From Mycolicibacterium sp. 018/SC-01/001 (GTDB taxonomy: Bacteria; Actinomycetota; Actinomycetes; Mycobacteriales; Mycobacteriaceae), in assembly GCF_007096635.1 (NCBI RefSeq), contig NZ_VKAA01000007.1:206777-270776 (forward strand): a stretch of DNA of 64,000 nucleotides. The letters are read 5' to 3'. Position numbers and translations under genes: made by a program. Below, one piece after another: positions 1 to 9,822 of the stretch. The notes beneath the pieces are model-generated. The model was not told where the DNA came from and ran no database searches. It worked only from the letters and a program-made list of their open reading frames with translations. Positions within the stretch are counted from its first letter, which is position 1, and each line of letters starts with the position of its first letter.

Positions 1-141
1 CTGCTGTTCGAGGTCGCCGACGGAGAGCGGGAGGCGTTGGAGGCTCTGGTGCGCGAACACATGGGTACCGCCTACGCGCTGGACGTTCCGTTGGAGGTGT
101 CGGTCGGATACGGCCGCAGCTGGGACGCCGCGGCGCACTGA
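1..141 (+). CDS. polA: DNA polymerase I, C-terminal end (partial)
   Basis: The first 46 codons of the window, ending in TGA at 139-141, encode the last residues of a family A DNA polymerase. The motif PLEVSVGYGRSWDAAAH matches the C-terminus of mycobacterial Pol I, the end of the palm domain that carries a catalytic metal-binding region further upstream. Pol I fills gaps in excision repair and lagging-strand synthesis. The 5' part lies outside the window. Placement just before rpsA and coaE agrees with the mycobacterial order polA-rpsA-coaE, although three extra genes sit between polA and rpsA here. Confidence 0.85.
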   Translation: MLFEVADGEREALEALVREHMGTAYALDVPLEVSVGYGRSWDAAAH

Positions 142-150
142 TCTGCTATA

Positions 151-183
151 TATGTAGACCTACATATTATGTAGGTCTACATA
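151..183. promoter_or_regulatory. 33-bp perfect palindrome, probable operator
   Basis: Two 16-bp arms, TATGTAGACCTACATA (151-166) and TATGTAGGTCTACATA (168-183), are exact reverse complements around a central T at 167. Each arm is itself a near-palindrome of form TATGTAG-NN-CTACATA, so the site can be read as two tandem operators centred 17 bp apart. It is strikingly AT-rich for this genome and lies 15 bp upstream of the thioesterase ribosome binding site (AGGAGG). ATGT/ACAT half-sites are typical of PadR- and some TetR/GntR-family repressors, but no such regulator gene is adjacent. A polA terminator is less likely because there is no GC-rich stem or U-tract. Confidence 0.7.
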
Positions 184-213
184 ATTCTGTGCCCTGAGCA
201 GGAGGCATTCGAC

Positions 214-1020
214 GTGGCCGACCATCCTTTCGACGAGGCGATTCGGCTGCGCACGGGGGAGGGTGGCGTCCTCCGCGGCAGGACCACCGCCGCCTGGGCC
301 AACATGGTCGGTCCGTTCGGCGGCATGACGGCGGCCCTGCTGCTGCGTGCGATCGAACTGCATCCGGAGCGCAACGGTGCACCCGTGGCGCTCACCGCGA
401 ACTTCGCGGCACCCATTGCCGACGGCGAGTTCGACATCATCGCGCGCTGCGTGCGCGCGAACCGGAGCAACCAGCATTGGTCGGTCGAGCTGGCACAAGA
501 CGGTACGGTCACCACTACGGCGACCGCGGTGTTCGGCCTACGGCGCGACACGTGGTCGGATACCGAGAAACCCGTGCCTCTCGTGCCCGCGCCCGAGGAA
601 CTTCAGGATCGGGGGCTGCCGCCGATGATCGCGTGGGCCCGCAACTACGACATGCGCTTCGTCGACGGAGCGATCCCGGCCAAGGGGGCGGCGCCGGCAG
701 ACTCGTCGACCACCACGCTGTGGGTTCGCGACCGAATGGGACGCACTCTCGATTTCGCCGCGCTCACTGCCGCGAGCGACATCTTCTATCCGCGGATCTT
801 CCTGCGGCTGGGCTCGCCCACGCCGGCAGGCACGATCTCGCTGACCACCTACTTTCACGCCACCGAGTCGGAACTCGCCTCTGCAGGAGACGATTTCGTA
901 CTGGGCTGCGCGTCGGCGAACCGCTTCTCGGGTGGCTATTTCGATCAGTCGGCAGAGATCTGGAGTCGTTCGGGCACGCTGCTGGCCACCACGCATCAGA
1001 TCGTCTACTTCAAGACGTAG
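214..1020 (+). CDS. Acyl-CoA thioesterase-like double hotdog protein
   Basis: A 268-residue protein starting at GTG 214, preceded by a good AGGAGG site. Overall pattern matches the TesB-like thioesterase family: an N-terminal hotdog containing the WANMVGPFGGMTAALLLRA helix region (about residues 28-46), a central linker rich in Pro, and a second hotdog with DFAALTAASDIFYPRIF (about 176-192) and a closing strand set. Such proteins hydrolyse acyl-CoA thioesters in the cytosol; substrate cannot be read from sequence. The gene stands alone between polA and a convergent membrane gene, and its upstream region carries the 33-bp palindrome, so it is probably under a dedicated repressor. Confidence 0.75.
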   Translation: MADHPFDEAIRLRTGEGGVLRGRTTAAWANMVGPFGGMTAALLLRAIELHPERNGAPVALTANFAAPIADGEFDIIARCVRANRSNQHWSVELAQDGTVTTTATAVFGLRRDTWSDTEKPVPLVPAPEELQDRGLPPMIAWARNYDMRFVDGAIPAKGAAPADSSTTTLWVRDRMGRTLDFAALTAASDIFYPRIFLRLGSPTPAGTISLTTYFHATESELASAGDDFVLGCASANRFSGGYFDQSAEIWSRSGTLLATTHQIVYFKT

Positions 1021-1023
1021 CGA

Positions 1024-1656
1024 CTAGGACGGCGGATGCGCCCGCATGATCAGGTCACGGGGGCCGGTCGGCAGGCGCCAGTGGAACGTGATCGCCGCCA
1101 GCCGCAGCACCGTCGCCACCAGCGTGCCGACGGCGACCCCGATCCACTGCGGCCCGTAGTAGTCGATGACGACGTAGATGACCGAGCCCAGCATGGCTGG
1201 GACGGCGTACATGTCGTCGGGACCCATCACGACGGGCACGTCGCGGGCCGTCACGTCGCGGATGATCGTGCCGGCCAGCGCCGAGACCATGCCGAGAAGC
1301 GCCGCGGCGAACCAGCTGGCGCCGTGATCGACGGCGAGCGCGGCACCCGAGGTGGCGAAGAACCCCATCCCGACCGCGTCGAGCATCGCGACCGGATGCT
1401 GCAGCCGGATGACCGTGCGGGCGAACATCGTGGCCAGCGCGGCGGCGGCCAGGCAGACGGTGACGTCAGGCCAGCGTTGCAGCGACTGCGGCGGATCGAT
1501 CGAGAGCAGGACGTCGCGCAACACGCCGCCACCGACGCCGGTGAGCACCGCCATCGCCGCGATCCCGAACACGTCGAAACCCTTGCGGACCCCGAGAACC
1601 GCACCGGAGGCCGCGGCCGCGGCGATGCCCAGGTAGTTGAGGATGTGTTGGATCAC
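1024..1656 (-). CDS. TRIC/UPF0126 family membrane protein
   Basis: A 210-residue, strongly hydrophobic protein with about seven membrane segments arranged as two similar halves, characteristic of the UPF0126 (YadS-like) family, related to trimeric intracellular cation channels. Diagnostic stretches are TGVGGGVLRDVLL near residue 40 and the matching GTIIRDVTARDVPVVM near 130: the two repeat signatures GGG-xxRD and G-xxRDV. Family members may pass monovalent cations; the physiological role in mycobacteria is not established. It ends 4 bp from the thioesterase stop on the opposite strand and shares direction with the upstream PrsW-like gene (27 bp apart), so the two may be co-transcribed. Confidence 0.8.
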   Translation of the reverse strand: MIQHILNYLGIAAAAASGAVLGVRKGFDVFGIAAMAVLTGVGGGVLRDVLLSIDPPQSLQRWPDVTVCLAAAALATMFARTVIRLQHPVAMLDAVGMGFFATSGAALAVDHGASWFAAALLGMVSALAGTIIRDVTARDVPVVMGPDDMYAVPAMLGSVIYVVIDYYGPQWIGVAVGTLVATVLRLAAITFHWRLPTGPRDLIMRAHPPS

Positions 1657-1683
1657 CAGGCGAGTATGGCGTCCAGCGGGCCC

Positions 1684-2793
1684 CTAATACGCCCGGAAAC
1701 CGGCCATGTGCTGCAACGCGGGTGTCGAGGCGCGGGCGGCGTACAGCGCGTAGGTCTCCTCGTGGAGCAGCGCGATGACGCGCTGATCTGCGAAGCCCCG
1801 GTCGATGCGGTCACGCACGAAGGCCAGTTCGACGACACGGTGGGCGAACTGCCGCACCGAGGCCGCGGCCGGCTTCCCGCCGACGCGGTGTGCCGTCCCG
1901 ACGGCGAGCTTTCGCGCCTTCAGCGACCCCAGCCACGTCGCCTCGTTGGGGCTGATGAGGCCGGCCGCCACCATGCCGGGCAGCTTCATCGCCACCACCT
2001 GCTGCTCGCGACGCCTGCTGCGCACGGCAAGCGTTATCGCCAACCCGAACACCGGCACCATCCACAGCGCGTAGACCGCGAAGTACGCGCCCGCGCCGAG
2101 CAGCGACGAACCGTTCCACATCGCGTGCAGCAGCACCGCGCCGGCATAGCCGAGCAGGATCGCGCCCGCCTTGCCGGCGGCCGACCGGCGATGCAGTGCG
2201 TACCAGACCCCGATCGCCGTCATCGTGGTGAATAGCGGGTGCGCGAACGGCGACATGATCAGACGCAGCGCCGCCGTCACCAGTGATTCGGCCACCGACT
2301 CACCGTTGGCGATGTAGAGGATGTCCTCCAGCCACGCGAAACCGGCCCCGACCAGGCCCGCATACACCAGGCAATCGGTCAGGGAATTGAGCTCGTTGCG
2401 CCGGACCCCGGTCATCATCAACAGCAGGAACACACCTTTGGCGGCCTCCTCGGTCACGGGCGCGCCCAGCACCAGCGTCAGCGGACTGACGTCGCTCGAG
2501 CCGGCGGGATGCACCCAGGCTTCGAGCGCGATCTGCAGGACGGCGGAGATGACGACGGCCGCCGATGTGCCCCAGAGGAACGCGAAGACGAGCAGCCGGG
2601 GCGGTTCCGGTTCCCAGCGGTCCAACCACAGGTAGGCCAGCACGACCACCGTCATCGCGATGCTCGACAGCACGAAACCGATCGAGGTGCCGACGGGGTT
2701 CACGGCGGTCAGCAGGATAACGATCAGGCCGGCGACGGTGCCGAGTGCGATCAGCAGACCCAGGGGTGCGCCGACCCGGCGAACACGTGTCAC
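1684..2793 (-). CDS. PrsW family intramembrane metalloprotease
   Basis: A 369-residue polytopic membrane protein. After several N-terminal membrane segments it shows the PrsW motif set: PVTEEAAKG (about residues 113-121, the paired Glu), FAWLEDILY (about 153-161), SPFAHPLFTTMTAIG (about 183-197) and LLHAMWN (about 221-227) with candidate zinc-binding His. PrsW-type proteases (CPBP superfamily) cleave membrane proteins, for example anti-sigma factors. The C-terminal 120 residues after the last membrane helix are soluble and basic, longer than minimal family members. GTG start at 2793 is used; later starts would remove the first membrane segment. No anti-sigma factor lies nearby. Confidence 0.8.
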   Translation of the reverse strand: MTRVRRVGAPLGLLIALGTVAGLIVILLTAVNPVGTSIGFVLSSIAMTVVVLAYLWLDRWEPEPPRLLVFAFLWGTSAAVVISAVLQIALEAWVHPAGSSDVSPLTLVLGAPVTEEAAKGVFLLLMMTGVRRNELNSLTDCLVYAGLVGAGFAWLEDILYIANGESVAESLVTAALRLIMSPFAHPLFTTMTAIGVWYALHRRSAAGKAGAILLGYAGAVLLHAMWNGSSLLGAGAYFAVYALWMVPVFGLAITLAVRSRRREQQVVAMKLPGMVAAGLISPNEATWLGSLKARKLAVGTAHRVGGKPAAASVRQFAHRVVELAFVRDRIDRGFADQRVIALLHEETYALYAARASTPALQHMAGFRAY

Positions 2794-2944
2794 GAACCGA
2801 ACACTAGCCGGTGCTCGGGGGCGAGTTTGTCCTGCATGTACCCCGTCGAGTAGCCTTGATCAGTACCTGTGCTTTCTCTTCGCGGGTGCATCAACAAAAC
2901 ACTCTCTGTCCCTACGATTGAACCTGTCCGGAGCAACCCACCAC

Positions 2945-4390
2945 ATGCCAAGTCCCTCCGTCACGTCTCCGCAAGTAGCCCTCAACGACATCGGCTCCGC
3001 GGAGGATTTCCTCGCCGCCATCGACAAGACCATCAAATACTTCAACGATGGCGACATCGTCGAAGGGACCATCGTCAAGGTGGACCGCGACGAGGTCCTG
3101 CTCGACATCGGCTACAAGACCGAAGGTGTCATCCCTTCCCGCGAACTCTCGATCAAGCACGACGTCGACCCCAATGAGGTTGTGTCCGTCGGCGACGAGG
3201 TCGAAGCGCTGGTCCTCACCAAGGAGGACAAAGAAGGCCGCCTCATCCTGTCCAAGAAGCGCGCTCAGTACGAGCGGGCCTGGGGCACCATCGAGGAGCT
3301 CAAGGAGAAGGACGAGGCCGTCAAGGGCACCGTCATCGAGGTCGTCAAGGGCGGCCTGATCCTCGACATCGGCCTGCGCGGCTTCCTGCCTGCGTCGCTG
3401 GTCGAGATGCGTCGCGTCCGCGATCTGCAGCCGTACATCGGCAAGGAGATCGAGGCCAAGATCATCGAGCTCGACAAGAACCGCAACAACGTGGTGCTGA
3501 GCCGCCGCGCCTGGCTGGAGCAGACCCAGTCCGAGGTGCGCAGCGAGTTCCTCAACCAGCTCACCAAGGGTGCCATCCGCAAGGGTGTGGTCTCCTCGAT
3601 CGTCAACTTCGGCGCCTTCGTCGATCTCGGCGGCGTCGACGGCCTGGTGCACGTCTCCGAGCTGTCCTGGAAGCACATCGATCACCCGTCCGAGGTGGTC
3701 CAGGTCGGCGACGAGGTCACCGTCGAGGTGCTCGACGTCGACATGGATCGCGAGCGGGTTTCGTTGTCGCTCAAGGCGACTCAGGAAGATCCGTGGCGCC
3801 ACTTCGCCCGCACCCACGCCATCGGCCAGATCGTGCCCGGTAAGGTCACCAAGCTGGTGCCGTTCGGTGCGTTCGTCCGCGTCGAGGAGGGCATCGAGGG
3901 TCTGGTGCACATCTCCGAGCTCTCCGAGCGTCACGTCGAGGTCCCGGACCAGGTGGTCCAGGTCGGCGACGACGCGATGGTCAAGGTCATCGACATCGAC
4001 CTGGAGCGTCGCCGGATCTCGCTGAGCCTCAAGCAGGCCAACGAGGACTACAACAGCGAAGAGTTCGAGGCCTGGAAGTACGGCATGGCCGACAGCTACG
4101 ACGACCAGGGCAACTACATCTTCCCCGAGGGCTTCGACGCCGAGACCAACGAATGGCTCGAAGGCTTCGAGAAGCAGCGGGACGAGTGGGAGGCCCGCTA
4201 CGCCGAGGCCGAGCGTCGCTACAAGATGCACACCGCGCAGATGGAGAAGTTCGCCGCGGCCGAGGCCGAAGAGGCGGCCCGCCCGACGTCGTCGTCGTCG
4301 AACGGTCGCTCCGAGGAGTCGACCGGCGGATCGCTGGCCAGCGACGCGCAGCTCGCCGCGCTGCGTGAGAAGCTCGCAGGCAACGCGTAA
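2945..4390 (+). CDS. rpsA: 30S ribosomal protein S1
   Basis: Starts at ATG 2945 and encodes 481 residues, the usual mycobacterial S1 length. Four S1 RNA-binding domains can be followed: about residues 36-105 (GDIVEGTIVKVDRDEVLLDIGYKTEG), 123-188, 209-277 (KGVVSSIVNFGAFVDLGG) and 294-363 (PGKVTKLVPFGAFVRVEEG), then a charged, flexible tail ending in LAALREKLAGNA. S1 helps load mRNA on the 30S subunit and takes part in trans-translation. The reading frame is open 285 nt further upstream, but homology starts at MPSPSVTSPQVALNDIG. An intrinsic terminator follows at once. Confidence 0.97.
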   Translation: MPSPSVTSPQVALNDIGSAEDFLAAIDKTIKYFNDGDIVEGTIVKVDRDEVLLDIGYKTEGVIPSRELSIKHDVDPNEVVSVGDEVEALVLTKEDKEGRLILSKKRAQYERAWGTIEELKEKDEAVKGTVIEVVKGGLILDIGLRGFLPASLVEMRRVRDLQPYIGKEIEAKIIELDKNRNNVVLSRRAWLEQTQSEVRSEFLNQLTKGAIRKGVVSSIVNFGAFVDLGGVDGLVHVSELSWKHIDHPSEVVQVGDEVTVEVLDVDMDRERVSLSLKATQEDPWRHFARTHAIGQIVPGKVTKLVPFGAFVRVEEGIEGLVHISELSERHVEVPDQVVQVGDDAMVKVIDIDLERRRISLSLKQANEDYNSEEFEAWKYGMADSYDDQGNYIFPEGFDAETNEWLEGFEKQRDEWEARYAEAERRYKMHTAQMEKFAAAEAEEAARPTSSSSNGRSEESTGGSLASDAQLAALREKLAGNA

Positions 4391-4403
4391 GTCAGTTCAC
4401 GAT

Positions 4404-4437
4404 CGAAGGCCCCGGCTCGGAAGAGTCGGGGCCTTCG
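4404..4437 (+). terminator. Intrinsic terminator of rpsA
   Basis: Perfect 11-bp stem CGAAGGCCCCG (4404-4414) with CGGGGCCTTCG (4427-4437), 12-nt loop, followed by TCGTTTCC. It lies 13 bp after the rpsA stop and 35 bp before the coaE start. Confidence 0.85.
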
Positions 4438-4472
4438 TCGTTTCCTGGCCGCCGTCCTGACAGACTGGGCGC

Positions 4473-5654
4473 GTGCTGCGAATCGGACTGACCGGAGGCA
4501 TCGGGGCGGGCAAGTCGACGGTGTCGGCGACGTTCGGCGAACTCGGCGGCATCGTCGTCGACGGCGACGTCATCGCCCGGGAGGTGGTCGAGCCCGGCAC
4601 GCAGGGGCTCGCCCAGCTGGTCGAGGCGTTCGGTGAGGACATCCTCGCCGAGGACGGATCGTTGAACAGGCCCGCGCTGGCCGCGATCGCGTTCAGCGAC
4701 GAAGAGAAGCGCAAGACGCTGAACGGAATCGTGCATCCCCTTGTCGGACAACGCCGTTCAGAATTGATCGCTGCCGCGGCCGACGACGCGGTGATCATCG
4801 AGGACATCCCGCTGCTGGTGGAATCGCACATGGCGCCGTTCTTTCCGCTGGTGATCATCGTCCACGCCGACGAAGAGGTCCGGGTGAAGCGGCTGATCGA
4901 GCATCGCGGGTTCACCGAAGAAGACGCGAGAGCGCGCATCGCTGCCCAGGCCACCGAGGCCGACCGGCGGGCCGTCGCCGATATCTGGCTCGACAATGCC
5001 GGCACCGCCGACGAACTGGAAGCCGATGCGCGGGCTCTGTGGAACGAGCGCATCCAACCGTTCGCCGACAACCTCCGCGCGGGACGGCCGGCCGCCGCTG
5101 AACCACGGTTGGTTCCGCCGAATCCCGAGTGGCCCGCGCAGGCCGAGCGGATCCTGGCCCGATTGCGGACCGCCTGCGGGCATCACGCCTCGCGGGTCGA
5201 CCACATCGGGTCGACTGCGGTACCCGGTCTGGACGCCAAGGACGTCATCGACGTGCAGGTCACCGTCGCCTCGCTCGAGGTCGCCGACGAGCTCGCCGAT
5301 GCCCTGTTGGGCGCGGGGTACGTCCGCACGGACATCACCGAGGACGTCCCCAAGCCGGGCGTCGACGGGCCCTGGGGCAAGCGGCTCTTCTGCTCGGCCG
5401 ACCCCGGCCGCCCGACCAACGTGCACGTACGCGTCGACGGCTGGCCCAACCAGCGGTTCGCGCTGCTGTTCGTCGACTGGCTGACGGCCGAGCCCGCAGC
5501 GCGCGCCGAGTACCTGGAGCTCAAACAACGCGTCGCCGCGCAGGGACACGCGACCACCGGGGAGTACGCGGACGCCAAGGAGCCCTGGTTCGGCGACGCG
5601 TACTCCCGTGCGTGGGCCTGGGCTGACGCGTCAGGCTGGCGCCCGCGTCAGTGA
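4473..5654 (+). CDS. coaE: Dephospho-CoA kinase fused to GrpB/UPF0157 domain
   Basis: A 393-residue two-domain protein with GTG start. Residues 1-200 are dephospho-CoA kinase, last enzyme of CoA synthesis: P-loop GGIGAGKST at 8-16, the DGD motif near 31, and the lid/CoA region QATEADRR. From about residue 210 a nucleotidyltransferase-like GrpB (UPF0157) domain follows, with the hallmark HIGSTAVPGLDAKDVIDVQV (about 247-266). This fusion is known in mycobacteria, where the C-terminal domain has been reported to help folding of the kinase. It follows rpsA after a terminator and its 3' end overlaps the convergent MerR gene by 7 bp. Confidence 0.95.
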   Translation: MLRIGLTGGIGAGKSTVSATFGELGGIVVDGDVIAREVVEPGTQGLAQLVEAFGEDILAEDGSLNRPALAAIAFSDEEKRKTLNGIVHPLVGQRRSELIAAAADDAVIIEDIPLLVESHMAPFFPLVIIVHADEEVRVKRLIEHRGFTEEDARARIAAQATEADRRAVADIWLDNAGTADELEADARALWNERIQPFADNLRAGRPAAAEPRLVPPNPEWPAQAERILARLRTACGHHASRVDHIGSTAVPGLDAKDVIDVQVTVASLEVADELADALLGAGYVRTDITEDVPKPGVDGPWGKRLFCSADPGRPTNVHVRVDGWPNQRFALLFVDWLTAEPAARAEYLELKQRVAAQGHATTGEYADAKEPWFGDAYSRAWAWADASGWRPRQ

Positions 5655-6427
5655 CCGGATCGGTCCGCGTTCGCGTAGATCGCGTCGCGGCAGTACGCCG
5701 CGAAGCCCGGTAGGTCGAACGACTCGTCGTACCGGGCGACGTACCGCGGATCACTGACGTACATGTCACCCAGGGTGCGGTGCATGGCCGGCGGGCAGTC
5801 GTAGAACCACCGGTTCACGTGGATGCGGTGCTGCTCGGCGGCATCCATCGCCGAGTCGGAGTCGGCGGGCAGGCCGGCGCGATAGGCGTCGGACAGGGCT
5901 TTCTCGACCGCCTCGCCTTCGGCTTTGATACGGACCCAGTCCTCCTTGCCGTAGGACTTCGTCCGGCGCTGGGACTCCTTCCACTGCTCGGATTCGCCGA
6001 ACTTCTCCTCGGCCTCGGCCTGGTAGTCGTCGAAACCCTCCCCGAAGAGTTCGCGCATGTCGTCGTCGGTCATAGGGGTGTTCGCCATGGCTTTCTCCAA
6101 TGCCTGATCGATTGCCTCGACGAGATCTCTCATCTCCTCGAGCCGGGACATGACGCGTTCGCGCTGGCGGATCAGGTGACTGACGTCGTCGCCATCGGTC
6201 AACAGCTGCGCGATCTCGTCGAGGGGCAGCTCGAGCCGGCGGTAGACGATGATCTGGGACAACCGCGTCAGGTCGGCCTGCGTGTACACGCGGTAGCCCG
6301 ACGCGTTGCGTCGTCCCGGGGTCAGCAATCCGACGTCGTCGTAGTGGTGCAGCGTCCGGACCGTGATACCGAATCGCTGCGCGACCTCACCGACGGTGAG
6401 TTCCTCCACCTGCATCTCGTGCGTCAC
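5648..6427 (-). CDS. MerR family regulator with TipA-like ligand domain
   Basis: A 259-residue regulator. Residues 9-77 form the MerR winged helix (LTVGEVAQRFGITVRTLHHYDDVGLL, then GYRVYTQADLTRL), residues about 80-118 the dimerisation coiled coil, and residues about 130-255 a TipAS domain, an antibiotic- or ligand-binding globin-like fold (HRIHVNRWFYDCPPAMHRTLGDMYVSDPRY). TipAL proteins bind thiopeptides covalently in Streptomyces through a Cys; a Cys is present here in FYDCPP, but ligand cannot be inferred. The promoter carries a classical TipA-type inverted repeat, so autoregulation is likely. An alternative start is ATG five codons in. Confidence 0.88.
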   Translation of the reverse strand: MTHEMQVEELTVGEVAQRFGITVRTLHHYDDVGLLTPGRRNASGYRVYTQADLTRLSQIIVYRRLELPLDEIAQLLTDGDDVSHLIRQRERVMSRLEEMRDLVEAIDQALEKAMANTPMTDDDMRELFGEGFDDYQAEAEEKFGESEQWKESQRRTKSYGKEDWVRIKAEGEAVEKALSDAYRAGLPADSDSAMDAAEQHRIHVNRWFYDCPPAMHRTLGDMYVSDPRYVARYDESFDLPGFAAYCRDAIYANADRSGH

Positions 6428-6443
6428 GTCGACAAGGCTGACG

Positions 6444-6464
6444 CCTCACGTCGCGTGAGGGTCA
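6444..6464 (-). promoter_or_regulatory. TipA/MerR-type operator and -35 box
   Basis: On the minus strand TTGACC (6464-6459) is followed by CCTCACG-CGA-CGTGAGG (6460-6444), a perfect 7-bp inverted repeat. A TTGAC box directly abutting a CCTCACG/CGTGAGG dyad is the arrangement of MerR/TipA promoters, where the dyad fills a long (about 19 bp) spacer. The putative -10 (CAGCCT, 6440-6435) is weak, as expected for an activator-dependent promoter. It drives the MerR gene starting at 6427. Confidence 0.7.
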
Positions 6465-6473
6465 AGTCATCCG

Positions 6474-7028
6474 TCAGGCGGGTGTCGGCGGTGCGGGCGC
6501 CGGGACGGCGGCGGAGTCGGCGGGCGCCGGCTGACCACCGACCGGGATGTCGAGGGGAGCGCCGCACTGCAGCGTCCCGTACAGCGGATCGTCCTTGACG
6601 CGGAAGAACCGCGGCGCGATGAACTGGTCGGCCTGCGCCACGATCTGGTCGTCGACGAGGATCTCGCAGTGCAGGTTGGAGCCGTAGGGCCACTCGATCG
6701 AGATCTGCATCCCGGCCAGTTTCGGGTCGGTCAGCACGGTGTTCACCTCGAACGTCTGCCCTGGCAACAGGGTCGGTTGAGCGCTGTTGACGTTCTGGTC
6801 GTCCTGCTTGTAGGCGACCACGGCGCCGCGGGAGGTGCCGTCGGCGCGCGCACGGTAGAGCACGTTGTGCTGGACCAGCGGCGCGGGCGGTTCGGAACCC
6901 GAGGCGGCGGGATCGGCGGGGTCGGCCATGGCGATCGAACCGCCGGCCGGGACCATCAGCGCACCCGCCGCGATGATCGCGGCGGCCGCGATGGTGAGGG
7001 CGCCCCGCGTCCGTCTGCTCGAACTCAC
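6474..7028 (-). CDS. Conserved exported protein, function unknown
   Basis: A 184-residue protein with GTG start. Residues 1-36 form a Sec signal peptide: SSSRR positive region, long Ala/Ile core, cleavage probably after SIAMA before DPADP. The mature part has a beta-rich middle (YKQDDQNVNSAQPTLLPGQ to HCEILVDDQIVAQADQF) with two Cys that could pair (LHCEIL and LQCGAP), and a Pro/Ala-rich C-tail. I do not recognise a named domain. It ends shortly before the MerR operator, and runs in the same direction as the DUF402 gene upstream, with only 9 bp between them, so the two are probably an operon. Confidence 0.7.
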   Translation of the reverse strand: MSSSRRTRGALTIAAAAIIAAGALMVPAGGSIAMADPADPAASGSEPPAPLVQHNVLYRARADGTSRGAVVAYKQDDQNVNSAQPTLLPGQTFEVNTVLTDPKLAGMQISIEWPYGSNLHCEILVDDQIVAQADQFIAPRFFRVKDDPLYGTLQCGAPLDIPVGGQPAPADSAAVPAPAPPTPA

Positions 7029-7037
7029 ATCGGGAGT

Positions 7038-7562
7038 CTATGCGCCCCGCCAGGTCAGCGTGATGCCGACGGATGCCAGCCACCGGTCCAGGTCGTAGCC
7101 GTGGCGCGTCAGCGCTTCGACGGTGTGCAGCGCGGTGTCGATGGCCTGTTCAGCGTCGACGGGGTCCAGCAGGCCGTCCCGGACCGCGGTGACGAGCTCG
7201 TCGACGTCGGTCACGTCGACGCCGCGGCCGGAGCGCAGCACCAGGTCGAGATAGTGGTCCACGCCGCTCCAGCGCTGCTCGCCCGGGGTGTAGACGCCGA
7301 CATCGAGGTAGAAGTCCTGGTCCCGCTCGTGGCCGGGGTGAAAGTGGAACACCGTGACCCGCAGATTCAGGTCGGGCAGCAACCACGACTCGAGGTAGCC
7401 GAACTGTGCCCTCCCCGGGGTGGGCCGGGCCATGTAGAGACCCCAGGGCGCCACGGTGAAGACGTCGACATCCCGCACGACCCCCTTCGGGTCGGTGTTC
7501 GTGCGGGCGACGAGGTCGAAGATCTCGCGTTTGGGCGGGTGGATGCCGACCAGGATAGGCAC
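7038..7562 (-). CDS. DUF402 domain protein
   Basis: Homologue of the gene that diverges from uvrB in mycobacteria (Rv1632c position). The DUF402 fold (FomD-like) is visible as [53 protein letters not shown] followed by DHYLDLVL and a helical tail; FomD-type proteins hydrolyse nucleotide-linked phosphonates, while plain DUF402 proteins are often nucleoside di/triphosphatases. The frame is open to an ATG at 7622, but that start overlaps the uvrB start codon and would swallow the uvrB promoter; I prefer GTG 7562 (174 residues). The acidic tail residues DVTDVDELV fit the metal-binding DxxxxD pattern. Confidence 0.75.
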   Translation of the reverse strand: MPILVGIHPPKREIFDLVARTNTDPKGVVRDVDVFTVAPWGLYMARPTPGRAQFGYLESWLLPDLNLRVTVFHFHPGHERDQDFYLDVGVYTPGEQRWSGVDHYLDLVLRSGRGVDVTDVDELVTAVRDGLLDPVDAEQAIDTALHTVEALTRHGYDLDRWLASVGITLTWRGA

Positions 7563-7590
7563 AGGATGGGCAGTCGCACGGGAAGAGAAG

Positions 7591-7613
7591 TTGTCGGTGC
7601 CGGGTTCTACCCT
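7591..7613 (+). promoter_or_regulatory. RecA-NDp (PafBC-type) promoter of uvrB
   Basis: TTGTCGGTG (7591-7599), 8-nt spacer, TACCCT (7608-7613) matches the mycobacterial RecA-NDp consensus tTGTCRgtg-N8-TANNNT exactly. This element is read by RNA polymerase with the PafBC activator after DNA damage, independently of LexA. The ATG of uvrB is 8 nt after the -10, so the transcript is probably leaderless. Confidence 0.85.
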
Positions 7614-7620
7614 GGTGAAC

Positions 7621-9783
<2,163 letters not shown>

Positions 9784-9822
9784 CTTGATCTGAAGCACGG
9801 TTGAGGTCCTACGGTCGACTGC

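Noticed and set aside
2660..2944. N-terminal extension of rpsA by 95 codons
   Set aside because: The extension overlaps the divergent PrsW start and lacks S1 homology; ATG 2945 gives the known 481 residues.
2912..4231. Long open frame (439 codons) on the minus strand across rpsA
   Set aside because: It mirrors the rpsA gene, is made of Leu/Asp/Val-rich low-complexity sequence and matches no family; a typical antisense shadow in high-GC DNA.
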